NCBI GenBank assembly: GCA_019914995.1
Contig: CM034127.1
Span: 13,304,269 to 13,368,268 of the forward strand
DNA: 64,000 nucleotides
Origin: Acanthochlamys bracteata
Taxonomy: Eukaryota > Streptophyta > Magnoliopsida > Pandanales > Velloziaceae
Direction of reading: 5' to 3'
The notes below the pieces were generated by a model. That model saw only the letters and a list, made by a program, of their open reading frames with translations, searched no databases and was not told the origin of the DNA. Shown in pieces: positions 35,438-48,361 of this stretch; the stretch's first letter is position 1, and every line of letters begins with the position of its first letter. Position numbers and translations under genes: made by a program.

Positions 35438-38400
35438 ATGGATTTGTTTCAGTTTCTTTGTGATATTTGTCTTGTGTATTTCGTCATAGGATTCTTTTGT
35501 TGGCCTTCAACTTCTTTACTGCATACTGAAGGTTTGCATTTTCTTTCATCAATTTACTCAAATTTTTTATATTGGTGAGAGTTCTATGAACTTTTTGTTT
35601 TGTTTTGTTTATAATTGCAGTGGAAGCACTGGAAGCGTTCAAGAGGCACGTTTCTGATGACCCTCACTTTGTTGTATCCAACTGGAGCAACACAATCGAA
35701 AATCCTTGCAATTGGTTTGGTGTTACATGCTCCAAATCCCACAACGAAGTGATCTCTATGTAAACTTCTATTATGTTCTTATGTTTCTTCAGCAGTTTAT
35801 GCTAACATGCCAAAATACATATTGCTAAAATTTTCTTAAATGCTTTCTGATATTCTGAAAAGTCAGGGTGTTCGATTCCTTTACCTTTAAGCATTTTGAT
35901 CAATATACATTAAGTATGATATTGATATGGTTGTGCATGGTAGTAAGCTCTCGAATTCATCCCTTAAAGGAAATCTGGCAAAGGAGCTTAGCTCATTGAG
36001 TTCATTGAAAGAGCTGTAAGTGCTTTATCTACCTTTTATGCTGCCGAGCTGAAGTGGCAGTAAGCGAGTGACTTGATATTTATGCATATATTTGAATCAT
36101 ACAGAGCTTTGGATAACAATTTGTTTACTGGAGCAATACCAAAGGAAATTAGTGAATTGAAGAACCTTGTTGTATTGAACTTAAGCTTCAATCGGCTCTC
36201 TGGGCAAGTTCCGCCAGAGATCGGAAATCTGACAAGTCTTGCTAAGATGTATGTCTCTAATCGGTAGATTGATATGTTTGCAGTCCTTTCTTCTTTTTAC
36301 ATGTACACTTAAACTGATTTTCATATTACCTTTGCTTCCTCAGGAATTTGCAGTCTAATAGTTTGTCAGGTGGAATACCCCCAGAACTAAGTAATCTGAT
36401 GAACCTTACTGAGCTACTATTGGACAGGAATCAATTCACAGGTCATATTCCTGGAAGCAACAGGTACACCATGTAGAATATATTAGTGTTACTGTCCTGT
36501 CTTTCGCCGATTACTACTATTTCTAGAACTTTTGATTGGTAATGCATTTAGCTTCATTGCAATGTTCCTGATGGACTTTCCCTAGTTATCCATTATATCT
36601 CAAAAGGTGTTTTCTTTCCGCTATATGAAACAGGTTTTTGAGAAGTTATTTTTATATACTAATTTCTTTGATTGTTCAGGTCTGTCTACCAACAAGATAA
36701 TTCTGGCCTTTGCCAGCTGCAGAAATTGAAGCTTGCAGATTTTTCTTACAATTTTCTGAATGGATGTATACCATCATGCTTCAAGTTTACGCCAAGGTAC
36801 AACTAGCTAGTTTATTCTGTGTCTTCATCTTACTTCAGCTATAGTTCCTTAGTTCCAGCTAACCTCCTGCAACAGATCGAATTTCAGAGAAAACTGCTTC
36901 CAAGACACAAATGCCATCTTACCGCGTTCTCCTGAGGAATGTAAGGTTAAGAAATTTACACTTTAGGAATTGCATATTTTCATATTTAATCTTGCATTAC
37001 TTCATGACTCTAGATCCCACAGCGGAAAGCTCGTTTATGTCAGTTTTAAAGATCAACCTTTGTTACTGACTGTTGTTACTTTTGCCTGTGAAAGGTCAGT
37101 CTGCCGAGAAGCAGAAAGATAATGATGACAAAAGCTCCGGGCAACCAAAGTGGCTTCTGATTCTGGAAATTATAGCAGGAGTCCTTCTAGTCATCTTTCT
37201 AGCAATCTGTACACCCTTTGCAGTTAAAAGATGCATACCAAAATCTTCTGGTATAAATACATCGCGAAGAGCTGCAAACTGGATGGGCCAAGAAGCATCA
37301 TCATCTATCGGTTTGTTACCTGTTTCTCTCTAAATTTTGGTTATGGCAGTTTTTCAATGGTCTAGAAAATCATAAGAAATCTTGATCCAAGCAGATAATC
37401 AGTTGAAGAAAGAGTTACCAAAATTAAGCCGGGAAACACTTGAACTAGCCTGCGAGGGTTTCAGCAACATAATTAGGTCTTCTCCGTCAATAACTATATA
37501 CAAAGGTACTATGAAAGAAGGATCTGAAGTTGCCGTTGTATCACTTTGCATACAAAGAGAACAGCAGACGAACTACTTAGATTTCTACTTCAGGAGTGAG
37601 GTAACATTGCGTAGAGAGTCTTTCAGAAAAACTTCTCAAAAAATTAATTTTTGATTTTTCAATTTACATTTTTTAATATATTTTTTATAATTATTTAGAA
37701 ATTTTATTTAAAATTTTTTAAAATATAAAAAATTTTACGTAGTAAAATTTTTTTTATTACTTATTTTTATAAATAATAAAAATAAATTCTTTTTAAAAAA
37801 TATTTTTTAAAAAAAAATTTTATTTAAAAATAATCTAAAACACCTTTCTAACTACAGTCACACTAACATTGTGAATGTATTCATTAAGGTAGCAAACATA
37901 GCAAGACAGAATCATGAAAGTGTAACAAAACTGTTGGGTTATTGCGAAGAAATTGAACCGTATTCAAGGATGCTTTTGTTTGAATACGCATCAAATGGAA
38001 CGCTTTGGGAACACCTCCATTGTAAGTTAAATCTGTTGCATTATTTCTGTCAGGTCTTGCTTTCTTTTATGTGTCATAAGCTTATCAATGATCTTGTATT
38101 CGGATCCATATACAGACGGCGATTCTTACCACTTATCTTGGCCGAGGCGCATGAGAATTGCTGTGGGTATCGCTCGTGGCCTGAGGTATTTGCATACCGA
38201 GCTGCAGCCTCCATTCGCAATATCTCAATTCAGCTCGAACTCCGTATATCTTACTGAAGATTTTTCTCCAAAGGTATAAACATCAGCAAGAAAGGCATTT
38301 CTGCATCAATATGTTTGTGTACTATTTTCTTGTTTATTCATTTGTGTCGAGCATGTTGAATTTTATCATACCCTGTGCAGTTGGTAGACTTTGAACGCTG

Positions 38401-38928
38401 GAGAGCAGTAATCTCAAGGTCACAAGGTGAGGATTGCTTCATGAACGGACATTCTGCTTATAGCACTTCAGGTATTCAGGAGATGCGGCATTTCGATGTG
38501 CAAGCAAACACTAAAGCTTTCGGCATTCTTTTACTGGAACTTATCAGCGGAAGAGCTGCCTATTCTGAAGAGACGGGCATCTTAGTTGATTGGGTAAGGT
38601 CATAGAACTCACTACTCTTATTCGATATAAGAGGCATCCATAGATAGTAGTTCGAGTAAAACATCTTATTTCACAGGCTAAACAATACCTTCAACAGCCG
38701 GAAAAGCTCGAGGATCTCTTAGACATCCAGTTCAACAGTGTCAAAGCTGAAGAGATCTCGGTTATATGCAATGCTGCAAGGTTATGTATTGAACCTCATC
38801 CATGGAAGAGACCTTCAATGCAAATAATATGTGCAATGTTGGAGGATGGACTCGACATATCTGCTGCTGCGAACCTGAACGAACCATCGTTAGCATGGGC
38901 TGAGCTACCATTGTCCTCGCAGATGTAA
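35438..38928 (+). CDS. LRR-VI receptor-like pseudokinase (MDIS/MRH1-like, At3g56050 group), 13 exons
   Basis: Exons 35438-35531, 35621-35759, 35944-36015, 36105-36248, 36344-36463, 36680-36796, 36876-36940, 37095-37310, 37395-37600, 37889-38021, 38116-38273, 38381-38593 and 38677-38928 join to 642 residues. In order: signal peptide (about 1-28), LRR N-terminal cap with NPCNWFGVTC, about four to five LRRs (80-225), a juxtamembrane segment, a transmembrane helix (about 271-293) and a kinase-like domain (about 335-610). The kinase fold is recognisable (IARGLRYLHTELQPPF, GILLLELISGR, WKRPSMQ), but the catalytic residues are absent: no glycine loop, VAVVSL without the VAIK lysine, HTELQPP in place of HRDLKxxN, and DFERW in place of DFG. 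It should therefore bind or scaffold partners without phosphotransfer. For exon 7, the donor at 36941 (T|GTAAGG) is the one that keeps the frame. It is convergent with the TPR-SET gene. Confidence 0.88.
37635..37855. mobile_element. AT-rich insertion in intron 9 of the LRR gene
   Basis: Most of the 288-bp intron 9 (37601-37888) is a block of nearly pure A/T. Its right end, in reverse complement (GTGTTTTAGATTATTTTTAA), resembles the ends of the family 2 elements near 60988 and 62398. It probably arose by MITE insertion; the borders are uncertain. Confidence 0.3.
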
Positions 38929-39156
38929 ATATATATTACAAAATGTTCTTTGATTTTCTGTTCCCCTGTACTGGAGGGCTCTATGTCAAGTATCAACGCT
39001 TCCAACGGTAAATTTTACAACCGCAGGCTTGGCAGAATCAGGTGATTTGGCTTAGAAGTCATAGCTCTATTTTACAACCGTCAGCTGTCTACTATATTCG
39101 TGATTTCTCAGTTATCTACTACATTACCATGACAAATAACACTTTTATGTATGACT

Positions 39157-42100
39157 TTAACAAAGATTTTCAGCTGCTTCTCTAAGACTTGCCACACAAG
39201 GGAGCATTCTGTGTACATGAGGTCCATAATGAACTCTATATATCAACTCCAGCTGCTTTATAGTATTCATTGCAGCAGAACGATCACCAACACAAACCTG
39301 AATGGAGGCTAGCTTCAACAACTCATTCCCCAAAACAATGTGTCTCGGGTGATAAAGCTTCTCGAGTACCTACAAATTCGAGAAATGTCAAAAGAATTAC
39401 ACAATGTTTACTATTTTCAGGAAAAACAAGAAACTGCAGTTATGAATTGCATAGACGCCCGGAGATGCAAAACAACAGAACAAAATATTAAGTCATCGTA
39501 AACAGATCCAATTTCCACGGTTTGGTGTTGACAGATCAAAACAGATACTTATATCACAAAGAACATGATTTTTTATGATGACAACACAAGCTCTGTAGTT
39601 TCAAACTATGGTTTGCTGCAATTCATATGGGTGACTGCTTGAAACCAGAACAAATTTAAATGCTTTTAGTGTTTCCTTGGAAGTTACTTTATAAATCTCA
39701 TTCCAACCAGAATGAGCCAAAACTTCTTTTATCTATGACTTGTTAATTCCTACTAATTTAATCTCATATTCAACTCAAATTTGAACTTCATTTCATTTAT
39801 TATTTAGTACACTGCTAACAATCACAACGATTCAAATCTTTTAACTTCGCATTCAGAACGAAGTGCTTATATTTCCAAGTGTCTTAACAGAATGCAACTT
39901 AACAGTGCTCATTTCTTTGCATGGCAATAGTGAGTCTAGTGAAAGGGTTACCTGAAATGATGTTTTACAGTGTTGCAACGCATTTTTGCTATCCACAATA
40001 CTTACATAGATCTGTGCAACAATATCTTCTGCCTGCATATATGCATCATATCCATTGGAGACAGATCAGTCAGTAAACCAGGCAGTCAAAACTTGAAAAT
40101 AACAATTACCTGTGCCACAATTCTGCTATAAGGGTGCCTCACAAATCTAAGTTGATCAAGAGACTTCAACGCATCAGGGACAATATTTCCAACTAATCTT
40201 CCTGAATCCACAGAAACCTTTATCCTGTCCATGCAAAATTGAGTTGTCAACAATTTTGAAGAATGTGACAAGGCTACTGAAGTTTTTATAGAAGACTGGG
40301 ATTTTATTGATAATTAATCAAGCTAAGAAAATCATACAAAGGCTAACCTTTTGATAGTCATCATCGCATTCGCAGAAATTGTAGAAGCTTGTTTCATCTT
40401 TCGACAAGAGCCACAACTCAAGCAATACCCTGGACCAAGGAGGCGAACAACACCAGGTCTCTTTACCAACATGTCTGCCACCTTGCTTATGTCCTTCCCC
40501 TTTGAGACCTTAGTAGATATAGTATTTTAAACCACAACAGAGCACAATCAATATTGGATGAATTAACTACCAAAATCTTGATGCCAAAACAGAAGAGTAT
40601 ATATTCCAAATTGCAATGTCATACTGGTAGAATTGTGGGGCTATGTGACGCGCCGGTAATTCGTAAGGTACCATCTTCCAGTATTTCAAAGCAAGCAAAC
40701 TCCATGACTGCACCAAGACAGTCAGGCTTTACACAACAGTAGGAATCGATAACAATGTCCGAAATACTCAATTCTGAACAACCCATGCACTGGCATTCAA
40801 ATGAATAATGCTCTTTAAGTATTTTCTGTCTCTCACAAAATCCCCACTGTCCGATCTACAGGAATATTCATAAATTTAAATGGTTAGAGAAACAAAAAAG
40901 GGTTCCACATGGTAGACGATACAAAAGACTCAAAACACTGAATGTTCATGAATTCTTGATAACAAAACTGAATGTCAGATTAAATTACCTGAGGGCCATA
41001 CGATAGCTCAAGGGGTATTCCTGCTGATATATTTTCTGTTGAGCGTATGAAAAGTCTTCGGGAAAGGAAATAAGCATGGATATTCGGGAGGCATGAATGG
41101 TTAAAGAAGCTTCCAGTTGAGTACACAGCTTGGCCTACTTTGACCTGGAAGAAACTTAATAATTAGCACAAATTATGAAAGGAAAAGAGTAAACATTAGT
41201 AACAAAAGGAAGAAGAAGGAGCAAACAGTAAAAGGTATCAGGGAAGACATGGTTTCTTTGTCTTCATTTTCTTCTTTTTGTTTTGGAAAAAGGGCAATCC
41301 CATGGAAAACTTGGAGCATATCTGATGTATACATCAAACCATAATGCAGATTTTCTTGCTCCAACAAATGAGATTAAATTGCAAATTACAAAGTAGTAAT
41401 TTGTGGACTAACCAATTTGGATCATTTTGTTGTTCAAATATACCCAACAACCATCAATCTATTGATACTACTGAATCTAGGAAAATTTGTTTCCAGCATA
41501 ACTAGCCAAAGCTAAATCAATGACATATTTATATCATAATATTCGAGAAAATTAGGCTAGTTGTAAGATCAGTTGAAATTAAACAAGGATGAAGGGAGTG
41601 TAGAGTACCTGTTCCAAATTGGAAGTAAAAGCACTGCCAATGGCTGAGAGACTCAAAGAGTTCTTGGATGCTTCAGAACCATCCAATGATTCTATACGAA
41701 CGATCGCCATGGAATTTGTCTTTATCTGTGCTATACGAATAACTAACTGCATGCCCAACAATAACAGGATTATTATTTGATAATCAATAATCATGTGCAG
41801 ATGCAAAGTTGCATTATGAGACAGTTAACTAGACGAAGATCGAAAAGTCTAAAAAATAATAAAGAACTTCTTTTAGACAATTTTCTATACGATAACATCT
41901 AGTGTTACTGAATTCATAAAATAATCTGAATAGAGAAACTATATGCACATCACAGTGGTATAAATCATATCTGTATCTTGACACATATCATCCTTACACC
42001 ACCTGACAATATTCTGAAACATAACCCATTAAGCCATTTTCCATAATTGAAGGGTTCTCTGAGTTCACATAGCACTAAGTCAGGAAAATTTCTTTCTAAG

Positions 42101-45100
42101 TGCTAAGTGCTTCAATAAAATTTTCTAGATTATTTTGATTTTTTCCAGTATGAAACATAACCAAAGTGCCTATACTTTCTTTCAATTCACTACTAGTACA
42201 GATCTCAGTCAGCGATATAAAGTATAATGTTGCAAATAAACAGTGGGATCAAGAATTCTCCACAATCTAGATTGACATAGTTCCCTGGAAACTTTTAAAT
42301 AAGCTTAGTAACTCATAATCAATTATTAGCAATCCAGTGAAAGTCCTTATGAACTGAGATTGCAACAAATCCAACATGCAAATGCAGCAATTGCAAGACA
42401 ATGCAGTAATTGTACTACCTGTGCAGCAGAAAATCCATTTGGTGGAAAATCCAGAGAATAATGCTTTTGGAGACCGTGCATTAAGACTATTGCATAAATA
42501 TGCAGCTCCAATTTGCATGATTGAGTAAGTTCGACATAATGCTGAATCAGATCCTGAAAATAGTGAATAAAATGAGAATAAATCCTTGAATGGTGATACC
42601 AAATCAACATACTAGTAGTGAGCCACGGCCAATTGATAATAAAATTTACCAGGCTTTGCTTGGATGCATCGTCAGACAACTTGCTTTTTACAATAGAGTT
42701 CACCATAAGCCGACCAGCCAAGACTATATCCGGAGGTAAAACTGCAGCCCAGTGTGCACCTCCACATTCATGTCTATGTTCAGGTATATGAAAATTTTTG
42801 TTGAAAGTAAATGTGTGTTGATAGGCTGAGACAGTATCAAGAACATGTGTTTGAAGACTAGGTGGTATATTCAGCAGAAATGAACGGTCTAGTATGCTGC
42901 GATTTTGTTCTCCACTTGCTTGTTCTAGGCAATTCTGGGAGCAGTAAAACGGTATTGTACATGATGGACAGAACATGACATCTACTGGAAGTTCATTGAA
43001 GCAGAAATGGCAATGCGATTCTCGGAATGGTTTTCCCACTATCTGTAGATCACTGTGACAAGTAAGACATAAATATGACACTTAGCATTAAACAGATTAG
43101 AATGAGAATGCTTCAAATGCAACATTACAAACGCTAGAGGCTAGAGCTATGTTTTAAGACTTAAGTTGGACAGAACAAATTGAAGCACTATCTGGTAAAT
43201 GTATATATCATACATAAATGACATGCTGAAGGAAGATCATGAATCATACCGCAGCCAAAGGTTCTTCAGAATGAACTAGAGAACCTGGAAGGATGTCATG
43301 CATAGAGGTTATACCTCTACCTTTAGATGATGTTGACACACATTCGAGCTTTATGTTATCAAGCTCGTCTGCAAAATGCAATCAGATGGTCATCAGTAGC
43401 TATAAAATTTAGGATCTCCAGGATGGTTGTTGAACCAACAACCACTTAAGAATGACAGCAACAATAGACCATATAGCAAAGAGCATACATGGAGATCAAT
43501 AATCTCATGGAAAAGGAAGTAGATTATAATGCTTTATAAGCTAGTCAAAGTAAACGTTTTCAAACCTAAAACAGATGATTCGCATTCAATGACTTTGCAT
43601 GAATTGCTAGCCACGCATCCACCACAAGAATGACCTATTGCAACCTCAAGATCCTCTTTGATGTGCTTCTTTGAAGTAGGAGTTTCTTCTAAGTTGAAAG
43701 CAACTTCAAAGTCATAGACTGCGGCAGCATATCTTTTTAACAACATATTTGATTTCCCTCTCCTGTACCAAGCCTGATGTTTCCAATAACATAGCAAGAT
43801 AAAAAACTCTATAATGTTAAAACTAATAGCAACCAAATTCGACAAAACGCCAAGCATGCAAAATGTTTGAATAATTTTTTAAAGCCACCAATCAAAACTC
43901 CTGGGCTCTTTTCTTTCCTTGTTGATTTATCATTACTAACCAATGCCGCATTCTGTGTTGGTTGTGCATGAGTAATCAGATTAAACAGCAGAGAGGCAAA
44001 GGACATACCTTCACATAGCCAGGTGAAAAAGCAACTGCCCTGTTGCAATCTCTTAAGGACTCTTCTAAAAGGTTCATTTTCTGAAAAGAATGGAATTATT
44101 AGATTAACAGACAAGAAATTCCAAATTTGAGAAACAGTCAGAGCTGCTGTGAACAAGAATAATATTTGTACATACACCATATATGGTTTCATTAACTTGC
44201 TTCCTAAATGTCCTGGACAATACTTTAGTAATCATCATTGTTTCCTTTCATGACATGACAAATACTATTACTTTATAACTAAATCTTCATACTGCTTGGT
44301 GAAGTGAAAGCAAAAAGCTATACATGGCTGGTTAATCAGTATTAGAGTAGATAGAAGATATAATATTGGTGAATAACAGAAATTAATGATTTCTTCTTTT
44401 TATTGTTTTACTCGGATCTTTGAGATAGACAAGAGACTCACATGCAAAGTCGCTGCACGATTAACATATACGGTTGCAACCAAGTTTTTATCCTTCTCAT
44501 AACGATCAATCGATGCATAACGGAGTGCCTGTTCAGACATAAAGCTGATAGTGAGCCAGAAAAAGTTTCAATTTCACCATCAAATTCACATGCACCATAC
44601 CAAAATTAGACAAAAGGGAGAAACGTACAGGACTGACTATAGATCCAAAAGAAAATTTTTTGTGCCAAGCAAACAAGGATCACATAAAGAAACAATTAAC
44701 ATAGTTCTAAATACTTCAATTCTTCTTTTATGGCAAAGCTCGACCACCTTAGTATAAAAGCTCAAAGCTTCGTTAAAATCTCCTTTAGAGAAGCAGTAAT
44801 TTCCCTTCTGCTTCAATTCCAAAGCCTTTTCACAATTTTTCCCACATAGAGCCAATTCTGGTGAAGTTAGCTCCGCAATAACCTAACAATCAAAGCAATT
44901 GTTAACTCGATGCAGTAACGAGCATGGATGCAATTATAGGTAACATTTTCACTTGATATCTCTTAGCATTAGTAAACAATAACTTTGACTGAAAAAATTT
45001 CTCGCAAATCAGTAGAGAGAGAGAGAGAGAGAGTTTTACACGTTGGTATTGAGGCAACGGAGCGAAGAAATCGAGAAGAGCAGAGCATGAATAATGGAGA

Positions 45101-45168
45101 TTTTCCGGCGTGCTCTCGCCGATTAATCGCTTCAACTTCTCCGGCACCAGAATCTTGAGCTCTTCCAT
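39157..45168 (-). CDS. TPR and SET domain protein (SMYD4-like, At1g33400 group), 15 exons
   Basis: Exons in transcription order: 45168-45040, 44882-44748, 44528-44442, 44080-44009, 43773-43566, 43368-43250, 43042-42650, 42553-42419, 41746-41609, 41144-40989, 40855-40625, 40508-40348, 40224-40110, 40032-39952, 39369-39157. They join to 790 residues. Tetratricopeptide repeats occupy about 55-175 (ELKQKGNYCFSKGDFNEAL; AWYRRGKSNMLLKRYAAA). A SET domain split by a MYND-like cysteine cluster follows: C261, C264, C275, C278, C284 and C288, then HECGGAHWAAVLPPD, then the core NHSCLPN (about 487-493) and LELSYG, then post-SET cysteines (CQCMGC). This is the SMYD-type layout of a protein-lysine methyltransferase; the key NHSC motif is intact, so activity is plausible, though the substrate is unknown. 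The start is the ATG in MEELKILVPEK; upstream in-frame codons contain no other ATG. A (GA)n run lies next to the exon 1 donor. Confidence 0.9.
45013..45033. repeat. (GA)n microsatellite in TPR-SET intron 1
   Basis: About ten GA units lie 5-10 nt inside the intron from the exon 1 donor of the TPR-SET gene, reading as (CT)n in the sense strand. Confidence 0.85.
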
Positions 45169-46699
45169 CTCCCGGTTGATTACTGGCAAAAAAAATTGCT
45201 CGAGCGTTATAGGCTTTTAGCTGACCTCGTCGAAATTCCTATTTTAGCCTTATATCAGAAGGATTTATACGGTCAAATTTGTCAAATTTTTATCCTTTAC
45301 TCTGTAATTTTAAAAAATAAAATTCTTTCGTCCATTGAAGTAAAACTACTTCCCTTTTTTTTCGGTTGGGAATGGGCAGGAGAGTGGTTTTGGGAGAAGG
45401 AAAACAATCTCTCTTCGAAGAAAAAGAAAAATACTTTGGATCTCTAAAGTAATTGATTTGATCTATAAATTGTTCTAAATTTATTACCAATCTCGAATAT
45501 GTAGAAATCTTGCGGAACATGTGAAGCGGAAATTGTAGCTTGACTTGGCAACGGTAGACTGGATTCCGTAAGGTCATGCGAAGATTCAAGTAAGCATTCA
45601 CTCGCTTGATCAAAGTGAGTGAAGCAGAAAGTTAGCGGTAGTGTTTATGACATCTGAATTCTTGTAACAAGAGAAAAAAGTTCAGTGTGAACTTCTACAC
45701 TTTGTATTTTCTTATAAAGATGCTGTCAGCTCTCATGCACGGGTTGGACAGCAGCAACTCGAAGTTAAAATTTCACACAAGGAGAGCAAAGTCTACAATG
45801 ATGAAAGTGGTGTTCAATGTTCGGCTACTTGGCAAAGCTTGCTCTTCGCAAGCAACCAATGCAGCAGCTGTTGTTTGGTTTTGCGTATGGTGTAATGTTG
45901 ATTTATCATTCTTTTTAAGGTATATTTTTCCAATATTTTCGCAATCGATTTTCAAATTGATGGTACTGGCATGGCTGTATGGGCAGAGTTTTATGACAGA
46001 TGATGAAAAATCTTGAGTCTTTTTGAGACTAGTTTGATGGCAGTGGTGACAGGGATTTAACTGTGAGATCAGTTCTTTGTAATTTTTCTGATTTGTGGTT
46101 GTGGTGTCTTTTTTGTATGAAGAATTCACGTCTTTAGTTCGCATGGACCAATCCATGTATAAGGACATATGTTGGACATAGTATGAGGGTGATGGGGATG
46201 TCTTGAATTTTTTAAAAAAAAAGTTCTTATAAAATAACAAATATTTAAAAAAAATTTTAAAAATAAATAATAATTAGATTTCAAGAATTAAAATTTTTTA
46301 ATATTTGTAAATTTTAAAAATTTCTGTAGAATATATTAAAAATTTTATTAAAAAATATAAAATAAAAATAAAAATAAAAAATGAAAATAAATTTATAAGT
46401 AATGATACTTAATTTAAGATTTAAAAACATGTATTATGTGGACATATGTATACGTTGGATGGGTTGAATCTTATTTAATCTATGGGCTTACTTAGGCCAG
46501 CCCATTAATTACCCAATTCGGCTCCATTGCTCAACGCCAGAATCCAGCTACTCTTCTCGCTCTCGTTCTTTCAATCGAGAACAAAACAGAACTCCCGCCG
46601 CCGCCGACGCTGCTGCCCGGCGGCGGAAATTTGCATTCTGATCAATGAATGATTCAACACGAGTTGTCTTCGTAACTTGAATTTCTTCGATGGAAGATA
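45169..46699. promoter_or_regulatory. Divergent spacer between the TPR-SET gene and the second PPR gene
   Basis: The two genes are transcribed away from each other, with start codons about 1.5 kb apart. A site II-type inverted pair, ATGGGCTTAC then CCAGCCCATTAA, lies at about 46484-46506, near the PPR gene; such TGGGCY elements are common in promoters of plant organelle-related genes. An AT-rich block occupies 46200-46440. The 155-codon minus-strand frame at 45773-46240 is low-complexity (K/N/T-rich) and I do not accept it as a gene. Confidence 0.5.
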
Positions 46700-46797
46700 A
46701 TGAATGCATGGACCAATCTACCATTTCTCTTCTCCACATTTCTCCGCCGCCACTGCTCTTCTTCTCCTCCTTCTTTTCCGATCACCGAATCCTCTGA
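46645..46797 (+). promoter_or_regulatory. Upstream ORFs at the second PPR gene
   Basis: An ATG at 46645 opens a short uORF of 12 codons including the stop. A second ATG at 46690 opens a 35-codon frame ending at the TGA at 46795-46797, overlapping the main start at 46700 in another frame. If both lie in the transcript, translation of the PPR protein would need leaky scanning. Confidence 0.4.
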
Positions 46798-48361
46798 TAA
46801 CATAATTACCCGATTCATTTCTCTCTCCAATCGATTCACCAAACGCAGAAGCCAGAATCAGAATCAAAACCAGCGATCCAGCTCACGATCTCACAAGCCT
46901 AACAAGATTGGTAAGTACAACAGGTTAATGAAATCATTCGCTCAATCTGGTAAAATTCATCGAGTCATTCGATTGCTCCGTGAGTCGATCTCTTGTTTCG
47001 GTCCTGATTTGTTCTGCTACACGACCGCTCTCCACGCGCTCGCCTCCGCTGGAAGACATCGTGAAGCGGAAGCTTTGTTTGAGGAAATGGTTGCTTCTGG
47101 CCTTGCGCCTGATACTGCTTCCTGCACTGCGTTGATTAAGCTTTATTCGGATAAATTGAATCGGTTGGATATCGCGCTCCAGGTAATTCGCTGGATGGAA
47201 TCAGCGGGCTGTGTGCCCGATGTCGTTACTTATTCTACTTTGATCTCTGGGCTTTGCAGAGCTGGAAGAATCGAGGATGCGTGGAAGATGTTTGATGATA
47301 TGCTTAAGCGGGGTTGCGTGCCCAATGTGTGCAGTTACACTCCAATATTGCAGGCTTATTGCTTAGACAGGAGAATTGTCGCCGCAGAAGAGTTGGTAAG
47401 GTGGATGCAGAGCACTGGGTGCTCACCAGATGCTGTGGCTAATAATATCTTGATACAGGGGCTTTGTATGATGGGGAGGTTTGATGACTCAGAGAAGTTC
47501 ATCAGAAGAAGTGAGTCTGAGGACTGGAAGCCTGATGTCATTACGTATAATACTTTCATTCATGGTCTTTGCAAGGCAGGCAAGGCTGAAGAGGCTTTAA
47601 GGCAGCTGGAGAGGATGCTAGATGCAGGACTGCAGCCTAGTAAGGTGACAATTTGTATTGTTTTAGATTGCCTTTGCCATGAGTCAGAGGTTTGGGAAGT
47701 GAAACAGTTGCTGCAGAGGTTTGGAAAGCTGGAATTTGATGTTGGTGTTGAAAGTTACAACTCTGTTATGAGTCGGCTGGGTGAACTTGGAGAGTGGTTG
47801 GCTGTTTTGGTGCTGTTCACAGAGATTATGAAGAAAGGCATTGTAGCAGATGCTCAAACATTTAATGTTGTGATAAACAGCCTATGCAAGGCTGGAATGC
47901 ATCCTGAAGCAAAGTATTTTATGAGCAGAAAGGGATTTAAGGCTGACATTGTCAGCTATAATACCTTGTTTCATTCCTTCTATGTTGCTGGGAAATTTGG
48001 CGAGATTCGTATTTTGTTTGCTCAAATGCACGAAAGAAAGGTGGCTCCTGATGTTGTCACCTATAGCACAATGATCGATTGTCTCTGCAAGGAGCGGAAA
48101 TTTTTTGAGGCTATCTATTTTGTCAAATCACTTAGAGATAAAATCACACCTGAAATAATTGCTCATCTTACTTTTGGGTTAGTATGGGGTGGGAAGTTAG
48201 GCGAGATGCTGAGGCTTTTTGAAGAATTGGCGGGTCGGGGTTTGGTTTTGGACAATTGTATATTCAATGCTCTGATCACAGCATTCTGTAGGAAGGGCTC
48301 ATGTCTAAGCAAGGACATACACAGGATATGTCTTATACTGGACAGGATGCTTGGAGTGTAG
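46700..48361 (+). CDS. P-class pentatricopeptide repeat protein, single exon
   Basis: An intronless frame of 553 residues. The N-terminus (MNAWTNLPFLFSTFLRRHCS) is hydrophobic and basic, typical of a mitochondrial presequence, followed by an S/N/Q/R-rich linker. From about residue 72 to 540 there are about 12-13 P-type PPR motifs, such as PDVVTYSTLISGLCRAGRI, PDVITYNTFIHGLCKAGKA and PDVVTYSTMIDCLCKERKF. No E or DYW extension. Expected to bind an organellar RNA and act in its processing, stability or translation; the target cannot be read from the sequence. The last motif is weak and may be partial. The downstream 2 kb has transcript-like composition and could hold a long or spliced 3' untranslated region. 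Confidence 0.9.
   Translation: MNAWTNLPFLFSTFLRRHCSSSPPSFPITESSDNIITRFISLSNRFTKRRSQNQNQNQRSSSRSHKPNKIGKYNRLMKSFAQSGKIHRVIRLLRESISCFGPDLFCYTTALHALASAGRHREAEALFEEMVASGLAPDTASCTALIKLYSDKLNRLDIALQVIRWMESAGCVPDVVTYSTLISGLCRAGRIEDAWKMFDDMLKRGCVPNVCSYTPILQAYCLDRRIVAAEELVRWMQSTGCSPDAVANNILIQGLCMMGRFDDSEKFIRRSESEDWKPDVITYNTFIHGLCKAGKAEEALRQLERMLDAGLQPSKVTICIVLDCLCHESEVWEVKQLLQRFGKLEFDVGVESYNSVMSRLGELGEWLAVLVLFTEIMKKGIVADAQTFNVVINSLCKAGMHPEAKYFMSRKGFKADIVSYNTLFHSFYVAGKFGEIRILFAQMHERKVAPDVVTYSTMIDCLCKERKFFEAIYFVKSLRDKITPEIIAHLTFGLVWGGKLGEMLRLFEELAGRGLVLDNCIFNALITAFCRKGSCLSKDIHRICLILDRMLGV

Noticed and set aside
45773-46240. 155-codon minus-strand frame
   Set aside because: Low-complexity K/N/T/S-rich translation, partly in AT-rich DNA, with no motif and no conserved structure.
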